Source: Coprococcus sp. (GTDB lineage Bacteria > Bacillota > Clostridia > Lachnospirales > Lachnospiraceae). From it: a stretch of 40,373 bases of DNA. Shown here one piece after another: positions 1 through 9,700 of this stretch. The position numbers and the translations under genes are program-made. A model generated the notes under the pieces. That model saw only the letters and a program-made list of their open reading frames with translations, was not told the origin of the DNA and searched no databases. Every line of letters begins with the position of its first letter. Position 1 is the first letter of the stretch. The stretch covers positions 1-40,373 of the forward strand of contig JAEDHX010000008.1 of the NCBI GenBank assembly GCA_016296785.1. Reading direction: 5' to 3'.

Positions 1-204
1 ATTCAAGCAACATGATAATGATATTGCACAAATCTTTCAAAAGTTATACGAAGGGGAGTATATATATCACCATAAAGACAATTATTATAAATTGCAATAT
101 TATGAAATACTATGATTATACTGATTTGTTATCTCTCTATTCTCTCTTTTTATCTATATATTCTTTCCTTGTGGAACCATCCAATACCTATACCATAACA
201 TATT
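1..204. other. AT-rich stretch, no gene seen
   Basis: No supportable gene. The only longer reading frame (from position 12) has no ribosome binding site, is low-complexity (Ile/Tyr/Ser-rich) and runs into the repeat region. I see no RNA gene or clear promoter here. Confidence 0.6.
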
Positions 205-496
205 CCTACCGGGTAGCAGGACAGGTCCCGCGGCTACTTAGCTTAGCCGTAGACAGAACTTCTAAGGAGGAGTAGTATAGATTGTTTTGAGGATATTATA
301 ATACGTTGGTACTTAACGAATAGCGACGTTAGTCGTTATGAGTTTAGTACCATTACGTATTATACTAAAGCGCAAGCGGTCCGAAAAACAACTACACTAC
401 TCCCCCCTTAGAAGTTCGTCCGGTATTTTTAGCCACGGGACCTGTCCCGTGGCGAGCGGTATTTTTAGCCACGGGACCTGTCCCCGTGGCGAGTGG
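205..496. repeat. MITE-like long imperfect palindrome with hairpin ends
   Basis: Nested inverted repeats centre near 325. Positions 256-276 pair with 396-417 (about 20 of 22 bases), 298-313 with 346-363, and 315-319 with 333-337. The outer ends are GC-rich hairpins containing GGGACAGGTCCC or its complement: 213-237 on the left, 432-453 and 468-490 on the right. No transposase is encoded, so this looks like a non-autonomous palindromic element. The reading frame at 338-526 lies entirely inside it and is repeat-derived. The class (MITE or REP cluster) is inferred from structure only. Confidence 0.6.
421..493. repeat. tandem duplicated GC-rich hairpin unit
   Basis: Two direct copies of a ~36-base unit lie head to tail, at about 421-456 and 457-493. 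Each is a TATTTTTA lead-in followed by a GCCACGGGAC/GTCCCGTGGC hairpin (10-bp stem in copy one). Copy two has one extra C. The same hairpin family recurs near 21061 and 40290. Confidence 0.7.
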
Positions 497-603
497 AAAG
501 TATTAAACATTTATAAAGAGAGATAATTTTCTTGAAATGGAAAAATTTAAGTGCTATGATTTTCGGGAGATGTAAAGGCTTAAGTAGATTAGGGAGGAAC
601 AGA

Positions 604-3249
604 ATGTTACAGCTTAAGAATATAGTGAAGGAGTACCAGACGGGGGATGAAACTGTAAAGGCTCTGAGAGGTATTTCTGTAAATTTTAGAAAGAATGAGT
701 TTGTTGCTGTACTTGGTCAGTCGGGATGTGGTAAGACTACAATGCTGAATATTGTTGGTGGACTTGACCAGTATACAAGTGGTGATCTTGTTATTAATGG
801 AAAGTCTACAAAGAACTTTAAGGCAAGGGATTGGGATTCCTATAGAAATAATTCGATAGGATTTGTATTCCAGAGTTATAACCTGATTCCACATCAGACG
901 GTTTTGTCAAATGTTGAGCTTGCACTTACTCTTTCAGGTGTGTCTAAGACAGAGAGAAGAAAGAAAGCTAAAGAGGTTCTTTGTAAGGTTGGTCTTGGAG
1001 ATCAGCTTTATAAGAAACCTAATCAGATGTCCGGTGGACAGATGCAGAGAGTTGCAATTGCAAGAGCGTTAATTAACGATCCTGATATACTTTTGGCAGA
1101 TGAGCCAACAGGTGCACTTGATTCTGATACAAGTGTTCAGATTATGGATTTGCTTAAGGAAATAGCTAAGGACAAGCTTGTTATTATGGTTACACATAAT
1201 CCTGACTTGGCAGAACAGTATTCTACAAGAATTGTAAAGCTTCTTGATGGAAAGATTATTGATGATTCAAATCCTTTTTCAGATGAGGATGAGGCAAAGG
1301 AATCAGAGAATCCATATGAGCCAAGAAAGACTTCAATGAGCTTCTTTACTGCTTTTTCATTGAGTCTTAATAACCTTATGACAAAGAAGGGAAGAACATT
1401 CCTTACTGCATTTGCGGGAAGTATAGGAATAATAGGTATAGCGCTTATTCTGTCCCTTTCAAGTGGTTTCCAGGGGTATATTAATGATGTTCAGGAAGAG
1501 ACTCTGTCTTCATACCCTATTACTATACAAAAGCAGTCTATGGACTATGGCGATTTGATGAAGGAAATGATGGGTAACGCTGAGGAAAACACGGAAGAAG
1601 TACATGAAGATGATAAGATATATTCCGGAGACGTTATGGGTGATATGATGTTAGCCATGGTTTCAGATGTTAAGGATAATGACCTTGAAAGCTTCAAGGA
1701 GTATATTGAAGATGAGGCAAATGGCTTTAAGGATGTTACAAGTAGTATTTCTTATACTTATGATACTACATTGTATGCATTTAATGAGAATGGCGCTGGT
1801 GGAATAGCTCAGGCTAATCCAAGTACAATACTTCATGATATGGGACTTGGCGGAATGGCGGAGACACAGGAATCCTTATCAGGTATGATGTCAGCGTTTA
1901 GCTATGGACCAACATCTATGGATATGTGGGTTCAGCTTCTTGATAATAAGGAGCTTATGAGCCAGCAGTATGACGTGCTTGCAGGACATTGGCCGGAGAA
2001 TAAAAATGAGGTAGTTCTTGTTGTTGATTCAAATAATGAAATTAGCGATATAACTTTGTATACACTTGGTGTAAGAGATTCATCTGAGCTTAAGGGAAAG
2101 GTTTCAGATATTCTTGCAGGTATGGAGCCTGTTGAACCGGAATTGATGGTATTTACCTATGATGATTTGCTTAATCTGAAGTTTAAGGTAGTACTTCCAA
2201 GTGATTTTTATAAGAAGAACAGTGATGGCACATATACTGATATGAGTGGTGATAAGGAATATTTGGCTGATATATTAGAAAATGGTCTTGAGGTAAAGGT
2301 ATCTGCTGTAATAAGACCAAGCGAAAATGCTTACGCAACTCCTATTCAGCCGGGTATGATTGGTTATACAGCTGAGCTTGCTGAGTATATTGTATCAGAA
2401 AATGGTGCTGCAGAAATAGTAAAGGCTCAGATGGATAATCCGGATAAGGATATATTTACCGGTTTACCATTTGATAATGGTGAAGAAATTAGTTTTGAAG
2501 ATGTTGATATTGATTCTGTTCTTGCTGAGCTCGCTGCTTCAGGACAGCTGACTGAGGATATGCAGATGATGATGTCTGCCATGAGTAAAGAAGAAATATT
2601 TGAGATGATGAAGGGCTACGGATATTTCCAGGCATCGACAGCAACCTATGAAGAGAATATGAAAAAGCTTGGATACAGTAAGCTTGAAACTCCGGCATCA
2701 ATCAGCCTTTACTGCACGGAATTTGCAGATAAAGATGCACTTACTGATCTTATCGATAAGTATAATGAGCAGTTTCCTGAGAAGGAGATTACTTATACTG
2801 ATTATATTGGACTTATGCTTTCATCAGTAACTAAGATTATAAATGCAATAACATATATTCTCATAGCATTTGTTGCCATATCACTTATAGTTTCATCTAT
2901 AATGATTGGTATTATCACATATATTTCGGTTCTTGAGAGAACAAAGGAAATAGGTATTTTGAGAAGTATAGGTGCTTCAAAGAAGGATATTTCACGAGTA
3001 TTTAATGCAGAGACTTTTATTATTGGATTATTCTCCGGTCTTATCGGTATAGGCGTCACGATGCTGCTTAATATTCCTATAAGCAAGGTAATAGAAGGAT
3101 TTATAAATGTTCCGGGAGTGTCTTCGCTTCCATGGAAGGGTGGAATTATGTTAGTTGTAATAAGTGTAATACTTACACTTATAGGTGGTCTTATTCCATC
3201 TAAGCTTGCAGCTAAGAAGGATCCGGTTATTGCACTTAGAACTGAATAG
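604..3249 (+). CDS. ABC exporter, ATPase fused to FtsX-like permease (MacB type)
   Basis: An 881-residue fusion of an ABC ATPase and a type VII (MacB/FtsX-like) permease, located in the cytoplasmic membrane. Walker A is GQSGCGKTT (Lys44), the signature is SGGQMQR (about 143-149) and Walker B is ILLADEP (Asp166, Glu167). A first membrane segment lies around residues 262-290. A large, Met- and acid-rich extracytoplasmic domain of roughly 480 residues follows, then three C-terminal membrane segments (from nucleotide ~2810), with the FtsX-like stretch containing ERTKEIGILRSIGASKKD between the first two. Start: the frame is open to 532, but AGGGAGG at 591-597 sits correctly before ATG 604. Such pumps usually couple ATP hydrolysis to export of peptides, antibiotics or lipoproteins; the substrate is unknown. 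No adaptor (MacA) or two-component genes adjoin it. Confidence 0.9.
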   Translation: MLQLKNIVKEYQTGDETVKALRGISVNFRKNEFVAVLGQSGCGKTTMLNIVGGLDQYTSGDLVINGKSTKNFKARDWDSYRNNSIGFVFQSYNLIPHQTVLSNVELALTLSGVSKTERRKKAKEVLCKVGLGDQLYKKPNQMSGGQMQRVAIARALINDPDILLADEPTGALDSDTSVQIMDLLKEIAKDKLVIMVTHNPDLAEQYSTRIVKLLDGKIIDDSNPFSDEDEAKESENPYEPRKTSMSFFTAFSLSLNNLMTKKGRTFLTAFAGSIGIIGIALILSLSSGFQGYINDVQEETLSSYPITIQKQSMDYGDLMKEMMGNAEENTEEVHEDDKIYSGDVMGDMMLAMVSDVKDNDLESFKEYIEDEANGFKDVTSSISYTYDTTLYAFNENGAGGIAQANPSTILHDMGLGGMAETQESLSGMMSAFSYGPTSMDMWVQLLDNKELMSQQYDVLAGHWPENKNEVVLVVDSNNEISDITLYTLGVRDSSELKGKVSDILAGMEPVEPELMVFTYDDLLNLKFKVVLPSDFYKKNSDGTYTDMSGDKEYLADILENGLEVKVSAVIRPSENAYATPIQPGMIGYTAELAEYIVSENGAAEIVKAQMDNPDKDIFTGLPFDNGEEISFEDVDIDSVLAELAASGQLTEDMQMMMSAMSKEEIFEMMKGYGYFQASTATYEENMKKLGYSKLETPASISLYCTEFADKDALTDLIDKYNEQFPEKEITYTDYIGLMLSSVTKIINAITYILIAFVAISLIVSSIMIGIITYISVLERTKEIGILRSIGASKKDISRVFNAETFIIGLFSGLIGIGVTMLLNIPISKVIEGFINVPGVSSLPWKGGIMLVVISVILTLIGGLIPSKLAAKKDPVIALRTE

Positions 3250-3303
3250 TAATTAGTATAATTGTAAATAATATGAGTGAGATTATATAGCAGGGGGATT
3301 GTT

Positions 3304-4365
3304 ATGGCAGGGAGTCACATAGAGATACCAACAATACTAAAGATTGGCAAGGGTACTCTTGGTGAATTAGGAAGATATATCAGGGAATCAAACATGAAAA
3401 ATGCCGTTATCTATTTTGGAAATGGCCTTATTGATATGTTCGGTACTTCTGTAATGGATTCACTTAAGAGGAATGAGATAAATGTAATTGAGTACAGAGA
3501 GCTTGATTCTACAGATATTGACGATATTATTGATTTGGCCTTTGATATAGATTCTAAGGCACAGGTAATAGTAGGAATAGGTGGCGGCAAGGTGATAGAC
3601 GTTGCAAAATATGCAGCCTACCTTAGAAAGCTTCCATTTATTAGCATTCCAACATCTGCATCCTCTGATGGATTTTCAAGTGCAAGTGCATCTCTTATGG
3701 TAAATGGCAGACGTACCTCTGTGCCGGCAAGGATGGCATATGGAATCATAGCTGATACTGATATTATAAAGAGTGCACCTGAGCGTTTCTTATACTCAGG
3801 AATCGGAGATATGGTTTCTAAGATAACAGCACTTTATGACTGGCTCTATGAATCTGATAATGGTTATTCAGAGATGAATGATTTTGCTGTTATGATTGCG
3901 AAGAAGGCAGTTAACAGCTTTGTTCGGACACCATTCGAAACTATTAAGGATGACTTGTTCTTAAAGGAGCTGCTCGATTCTCTTGCAATGAGTGGTATTG
4001 CAAATGAAATCGCAGGAGGAAGTACACCGACCTCCGGAAGTGAACACCTGATATCGCATGCACTTGATAAGATGCTTGAGAGACCTCAGCTGCATGGAAT
4101 ACAGGTTGGTATTGCCACATATATTATGGCAGTTGTACAGAATCACAGATATGTAAGGGTAAATGCCATTTTCGAGAAAACGGGATTTTGGGATTATGTA
4201 AGTACCCTTGGACTAAAGAGAGAAGACTTTATTAATGCAATTGATTTAGCCCCAACCATAAAGCCTCACAGGCACACATATATTCATGAGGAAAAGTACA
4301 GGGATATGGCAAAGAAGGTAGTTATGGGGGACGAGGTTTTAAAGAAAGTATTCCTTGAAACATAA
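3304..4365 (+). CDS. sn-glycerol-1-phosphate dehydrogenase family protein
   Basis: 353 residues of the iron/zinc-dependent alcohol dehydrogenase superfamily, closest in motif pattern to glycerol-1-phosphate dehydrogenases (AraM/EgsA), which reduce DHAP to sn-glycerol-1-phosphate with NAD(P)H. Visible features are the nucleotide-binding GIGGGKVIDVAKYAA (near residue 93), the PTSASSDGFSS substrate/metal segment (Asp122), and metal-ligand-type histidines in SGSEHLISHALD (His248) and LHGIQVG (His264). ATG 3304 is preceded by CAGGGGGATT; the upstream in-frame extension lacks a site. It lies 54 nt after the ABC gene and 55 nt before jetA with no terminator seen, so cotranscription is possible. Family is fairly sure; exact substrate is inferred. 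Confidence 0.8.
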   Translation: MAGSHIEIPTILKIGKGTLGELGRYIRESNMKNAVIYFGNGLIDMFGTSVMDSLKRNEINVIEYRELDSTDIDDIIDLAFDIDSKAQVIVGIGGGKVIDVAKYAAYLRKLPFISIPTSASSDGFSSASASLMVNGRRTSVPARMAYGIIADTDIIKSAPERFLYSGIGDMVSKITALYDWLYESDNGYSEMNDFAVMIAKKAVNSFVRTPFETIKDDLFLKELLDSLAMSGIANEIAGGSTPTSGSEHLISHALDKMLERPQLHGIQVGIATYIMAVVQNHRYVRVNAIFEKTGFWDYVSTLGLKREDFINAIDLAPTIKPHRHTYIHEEKYRDMAKKVVMGDEVLKKVFLET

Positions 4366-4420
4366 ACGCATACGTTATAAAATAGTGAATAGGTTTTGAG
4401 AATTACAGGAGACTTATTCC

Positions 4421-6004
4421 ATGGCATTAAAGTATGTGATGATAAATGATATAATTGAAGAGCATAGCGCAAGAATGCAGAACCTAAGGAAGTATTATCC
4501 TTTCTTTGTACTGGCAGATACGACATTTGTCCAATACAAGGAAGGAAAATATGCTGACCTTGATATGGGTTATATTACAATGGCAGTCTTGCGTTTTTTT
4601 ATTCAGGAGAATAATTTTAATGAGCGTGAAATAGGTTATGAGGAATATAAGGAATTTATGTCTCAGCTTCTCGAACGCGATTTTAATATAGATATTGCAG
4701 TCGAGGACAGAGAGGACCTTATTCTTTATATATTTGACAAGATAAATAATGATGGACGTGCTTTTGAATTCTCATTTTACGACCCTCAGATAAAGCAGAA
4801 GAAGACAGGCCGTGTCAAATTCATCGACAGCAGAATATCAGAAGGTAAGGTTCTTTATTACATAACAGCTGACGGAATAGAGTTCTATCTCGATACGAAG
4901 GAGATAAAGGATGAGAGTAAGATAAGCGTTCAGCAGCTTCTTCTTGAGAAGATGATTACCGGTGAGAATTTCCGTGGCGGTATAGAGGTTGTTAAGCGAA
5001 TTAACAGCGAGGTTTCAAGGCTCATAAGTAAGAAGGATGAAATTGTTGATATGCTTTCAATTGATGTATTCAAGGGCGCCGAGGAATATGAACGTTACAT
5101 GAAAAATGTTGGTAAATGGTTTGCAGATGAGCAGAAGCTATTTGCCAAGAATAAGGCTCTTGTTGATAAGGCTATATCAAAAGCGAACTATGATACGGCA
5201 AATGGTGGCAGCAGACGTGTGATGGAAGAGATAAGTGAGCTCGAGCTTGAATTAAAGAAGACTATTCTAAGGCATGGAAGTCTTATTAGCAGCACTATGG
5301 AGCTTCAAAATACTACTGATAATATTATTCATAAGGCTAAGCTTAAGAAGCTAAGACCCGCATTTGACTTTAATGGACAGCTTCAAAGGATTATTGATGA
5401 AGACAGGCCTGACAGGATGTTTACTGTGCTTGCACCACTATTTGCACCAAGGATAGATAAAACATTTGCAATTACTTCAATAGACCATATGCTTACGCTT
5501 AAGGCTGAGGATAATTCTAGAACAGTCAAGGTTAATAAGGAACAGACGGATGCAAACTTCCGATATGAGGATGAACTGCTTGATGAGATGATTGGAGCTA
5601 ATTTCGGCAAGCTGTTTTATGAGCTTATGGACAGAATTGACAGATGGGGCAGGCTTACATTAAGAGAGTTTAATGGAATTCTCGAGATTAAGTTTGGCAA
5701 GGAGATATATGATAATAAGGATTACTATTCATTCCTTACTCATTTATCACAGAAGTCAGAGTACAACATAAAAGAAATGCTAAAGAAGCAGGATACGATG
5801 CTAGAGGGTATTGTGGTTGATTATCTAAAGTCGGCGGATGGAGATAGCAATAAGGAGAGCGGACTTGATAGAGAAATGTATGCCCCTGATTTATCCTTTG
5901 AAAGGTTTGGTAATCTTAAATTTACTCTTACCTTTGAACCGGAGGATAAGATAGAGATAAATGATAACACATACGTTACCGGCATTGTATTTAACAAAAT
6001 ATAG
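4421..6004 (+). CDS. jetA: JetA-like kleisin subunit of a Wadjet/MukBEF-type SMC complex
   Basis: 527 residues. I recognise the pattern of the Wadjet JetA family (formerly DUF5716): an N-terminal helical/winged-helix region, the segment YYITADGIEFYLDTKEI followed by a Q/L-rich helix near residues 145-180, a charged middle helix region (about 205-310) and a C-terminal domain. In such complexes JetA is the MukF-like kleisin bridging the SMC heads. Start ATG 4421 has ACAGGAGA upstream. Gene order (JetA, then a small MukE-like protein, then a ~1470-residue SMC) supports the call. No stand-alone promoter of quality is evident; a weak TTGAAA/TATAAA pair with 15-nt spacing lies at the end of the preceding gene. 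Confidence 0.8.
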   Translation: MALKYVMINDIIEEHSARMQNLRKYYPFFVLADTTFVQYKEGKYADLDMGYITMAVLRFFIQENNFNEREIGYEEYKEFMSQLLERDFNIDIAVEDREDLILYIFDKINNDGRAFEFSFYDPQIKQKKTGRVKFIDSRISEGKVLYYITADGIEFYLDTKEIKDESKISVQQLLLEKMITGENFRGGIEVVKRINSEVSRLISKKDEIVDMLSIDVFKGAEEYERYMKNVGKWFADEQKLFAKNKALVDKAISKANYDTANGGSRRVMEEISELELELKKTILRHGSLISSTMELQNTTDNIIHKAKLKKLRPAFDFNGQLQRIIDEDRPDRMFTVLAPLFAPRIDKTFAITSIDHMLTLKAEDNSRTVKVNKEQTDANFRYEDELLDEMIGANFGKLFYELMDRIDRWGRLTLREFNGILEIKFGKEIYDNKDYYSFLTHLSQKSEYNIKEMLKKQDTMLEGIVVDYLKSADGDSNKESGLDREMYAPDLSFERFGNLKFTLTFEPEDKIEINDNTYVTGIVFNKI

Positions 6005-6058
6005 CATGTTATGTAAATGAGATATACGATTTACGATAATCCAAGGAAAGGTAATTAT

Positions 6059-6775
6059 ATGGATAGCAGAAATTTAGATAAAGCAATTGAAATATATTCA
6101 AAACTTATATCGGGTGAGGAGATAAACAGAAAGCATCCTGATAACGGACCTCTGTATGAGGAGTTTTATGGTAACGCTGAGGTATATGATATTGTCACAA
6201 ATATTATGAAGAAGATGAACCTTGCTTTATACGAATATGAGGACAGCCTGTTTATTACTGCCGGTGAAGGGAACAGAGTATTTGGTTATACAAATGATGA
6301 CATGAAGAAGAATCTGGGACTTAGGCTAAATAAAGAGCTGTATTTGTGCTATTTCATTATGTATATGATTCTATTGTATTTTTATAAGGATTCTGAGAGC
6401 TATCAGTTTAGGGAATATATCAAAGCCGAGGCTGTTATATCAGAAACAAGCAGATATCTTCAGAGAATAACAAAGGATCTAGATGTGCTAATAACTGAGG
6501 AGATAGAGCAGGACAGCTTCAAGGCTATTGCACTCTTGTGGGACGAGCTTCCTATGGTAACAAGTGCCAATGAGGGTGAAAATACAAGAGCATCTAAGGC
6601 ATCAAGAGCCGGATACGTTAAGCTTACATTTAATTTTTTTGTTGCACAGAAGCTATTTGTAGAGAATTCGGACAGATATTACCCAACAACACGTTTCAGG
6701 GCGTTGTCAGAGAACTATTTTGAGGAATACAGAGGCCGTTTATATCAGCTGCTAGGAGGTGAAGAGGATGCCTAG
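6059..6775 (+). CDS. jetB: JetB-like (MukE/KITE-like, DUF6063) subunit
   Basis: 238 residues, acidic and helical, matching the DUF6063/JetB type that follows JetA in Wadjet-like operons. It is expected to be the MukE-like KITE protein (tandem winged helix) binding the kleisin. Start chosen at ATG 6059 because AAGGAAAGG (6043-6051) stands before it; the open frame extends 14 codons upstream without a site. The 3' end overlaps jetC by 8 bases, indicating translational coupling. Function is inferred from position and family resemblance; no catalytic motif is expected. Confidence 0.75.
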   Translation: MDSRNLDKAIEIYSKLISGEEINRKHPDNGPLYEEFYGNAEVYDIVTNIMKKMNLALYEYEDSLFITAGEGNRVFGYTNDDMKKNLGLRLNKELYLCYFIMYMILLYFYKDSESYQFREYIKAEAVISETSRYLQRITKDLDVLITEEIEQDSFKAIALLWDELPMVTSANEGENTRASKASRAGYVKLTFNFFVAQKLFVENSDRYYPTTRFRALSENYFEEYRGRLYQLLGGEEDA

Positions 6776-9700
6776 TATTAATAGGATTAGAGTGAATAAT
6801 GTAAAATATAACTTTGGCACCCAGCAGTATGATGATTTCTCCATGCGTATGTATGGAAAGAACACATTATATGACCTTGCAAATGGTGGAGGAAAAAGTA
6901 TTCTGATGCTTCTCCTTTTGCAGAATCTCATTCCTAATTGTACACTTGATGATAAGCAGCCTATTGAGAAGCTGTTTCGTACAGGTGGCGGAAACACAAC
7001 TATTCATTCTCTTATTGAATGGAAGCTTGATGAGGCAGACATACATGATGGATACAGGTATATGACAACCGGTTTTTGTGCGAGAAAAGCAAAGGATGCA
7101 GCTGATGATGCTGATACTACAAAGGATACGGCGTCAATAGAGTATTTTAACTACTGTATTTTCTATAGAGATTATAACAGAAATGATATAGTTAATCTTC
7201 CGTTATCAAAGGGTAATGAGAGGATTACTTTTAGTGGACTAAAAACATATCTTAAGGAATTGTCCCACAAGGATATGGGACTTGAGATAAAGGTCTTTGA
7301 GAGGAAGGGTGAGTACCAGCGTTTTATAAGCGGGTATGGTCTGCATGAAAGCCACTGGGAGATTATTCGAGGCATAAACAAGACAGAGGGACATGTCAGA
7401 ACATATTTTGAAACAAATTACAGGACTACACGAAAGGTAGTAGAAGACCTGCTTATTGAGGAGATAATTGAAAAGGCATTTATGACAAAGACAGGAAGAG
7501 ACGACGAGGATGATACCATGGCAGAAACTCTTCTTGATATTAAGGATAAATTAAATGTTCTTGCACAGAAAAAGAGAGATATTGCAAACTTCGACCATCA
7601 GATTGAGCTTATTAATGTTCTTGAGTCTAAGGTTAATTCATGCATCGGTCTTTATGAGGAATATGACAAAATATCAAAGGATATAGCAGATGTTTATGTG
7701 ACAGGAAAGACATATCAGGAACAGGGCAGCAGTCAGATGGAAGCCCTTCTTCTTGATAAGAACAGGAAATACGAAAATAAAGAAAAACAGAAGAAAAGAC
7801 TTGAGAATCTTAAAATTGCAAGAGACTATTTGCATCTTCAGGAACTTAATAAGGCAATAGAAGAAACCGGCAATAAGCTTGAAGAAAATGAAAAGAAAAT
7901 TGAAGATATCAAATACAGTATACGCTACAAAGAAAGCATAAATGACTATATAAATTACCTGGCAGATAAGAAACAGTATGATGAGAGTAAGCTTATTATT
8001 TCAGGTATGATGAATAACATTGATGATATTGGCGGTAAGATGGCTGTTTATGCCTTAAATAAGAAACAACGTGACGATTTGCAGCTTGAAAGACTTGCTA
8101 TTGCAAAGAAAGAGGCTGAGAAGGCTTACAATGAATCCGCTTCCGAGCAGGAATCCTGCAGAAAGCTGATAAAGGAGGCTGAGATTCAAAGGGCTGTTTC
8201 AGAAAATGCAATAATTGAGAAAACTGCAAAGCTTGCTGAGTTAAAGCAGAAAATCAGCACACTTACAGCAGAGGTTTCAATTCTTGTTGTTGGCGATGCA
8301 AAGGATATCTATGCGTCATACATGGATAAGAAGGCTGCTATAGAAGGCGAAATAACTGAATTAAATGATTTATGTGCTAAGCTTCAGGAACAGCTATATA
8401 ATGACAGATATAATCTGACTGTTGCTAAGGCAGAATATGAGAATACTAATAGCAAGCTTGAAGAATATAGAAAGAAAGCAGAAGAATTCCGTATTGCAGG
8501 AGAGCAGTTATCAAGTATAATGGCTGTTTATAATACAGACTCTTTAGCAGATACGGAAAAAGCAATAAACGGCAGAATTGCCGGTACAATTTCGGAGACA
8601 ATAAAGAGAGAACTTCAGATAGAAGAGTTAGAAGAGAGACTCAAGAGCCTTAATACCGGAAGTGTGCTTCATGCGACGGACGGTATTAAAAAGGTTGTTG
8701 ATTATATCAGTACGCGTCACGGTCATATGGCTATGCATGGCGCTGAATACATTTCCGCACTTCCAAAGGAAATTAGAGAGAATGTTTTATCTGCAAATCC
8801 GGCACTCCCATATGGTGTTGTAACAAAGGGATATGAGGATATTGCTGACGATATTAACCTTAATTCTATTGATACGGGAAACGAAGCCGTATGTATATAT
8901 GATATAGAAAAGCTTGATGTGCCGGCGTCTCATCTCGAAGATAATATGGTAGTTGTAGGAAGAAGCAAGGAGTATTTCACTGATGATGATACACTTACTA
9001 TGCTAATAAATGAAACAACAGCACATATTGGTGAATTGTCTGAGGAAATAAAGCTTATAAATGAAAAGATTGCAACATACCAGGAGGATCTTAGATTTGT
9101 AAGCAGATTATCAGATGACAGCTTTGTAAAAGCTAAAGATAATGAAAGAATCTATAATCAGAAGCTTATAGATGAAAAGGACAGATATGAGAGCATTATT
9201 CGTGATATATCTGAGACAGAGGTTAAGTATAAAAATTCTGCAGACAGGATGGCAGTACTTAATGAAGAATTAAAAGAGCTTACGAAGGATTCATATTCGT
9301 TAAAGCATATAGACGAGCTTGTAGCAATGCTTGATAAAGAGGAAAAGGAGCTTTCAGACCATAATGATGCCCTAAAGCGTGCTACACAAAAGCTTGAAGA
9401 GCTACAGAGTAATGAGATAAGGCTTAGCTCCTCGGTAAGTGAAAATATGCTTAAGCTTGAAACCATTAATAAGAATATTGAGGAAATACATCGCAATTGG
9501 ACAGAATATTATGAGCCATATATGCCAAAGGATGAAAGCACAGTGGCATCCGGAAGCTTATTATCGATAGACGATACACAGCTTGAGAATGAATTTATGG
9601 CAATGCTCGCATCGATAAGAAATCAGACTCCTGATTTTGATGACAAGAAGAAGCTTATGGAAGCTTTGGCACAGTCTATGGACAGAATTCTAAAAACAAT

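Noticed and set aside
12..275. 87-codon open frame at the window start
   Set aside because: No ribosome site, low-complexity composition, runs into the repeat element.
421..493. CRISPR-like short repeats
   Set aside because: Only two abutting copies, palindromic, with no spacers and no cas genes.
338..526. 62-codon frame between the repeat and the ABC gene
   Set aside because: Entirely within the palindromic element; the protein is a translated tandem repeat (GIFSHGTCP twice).
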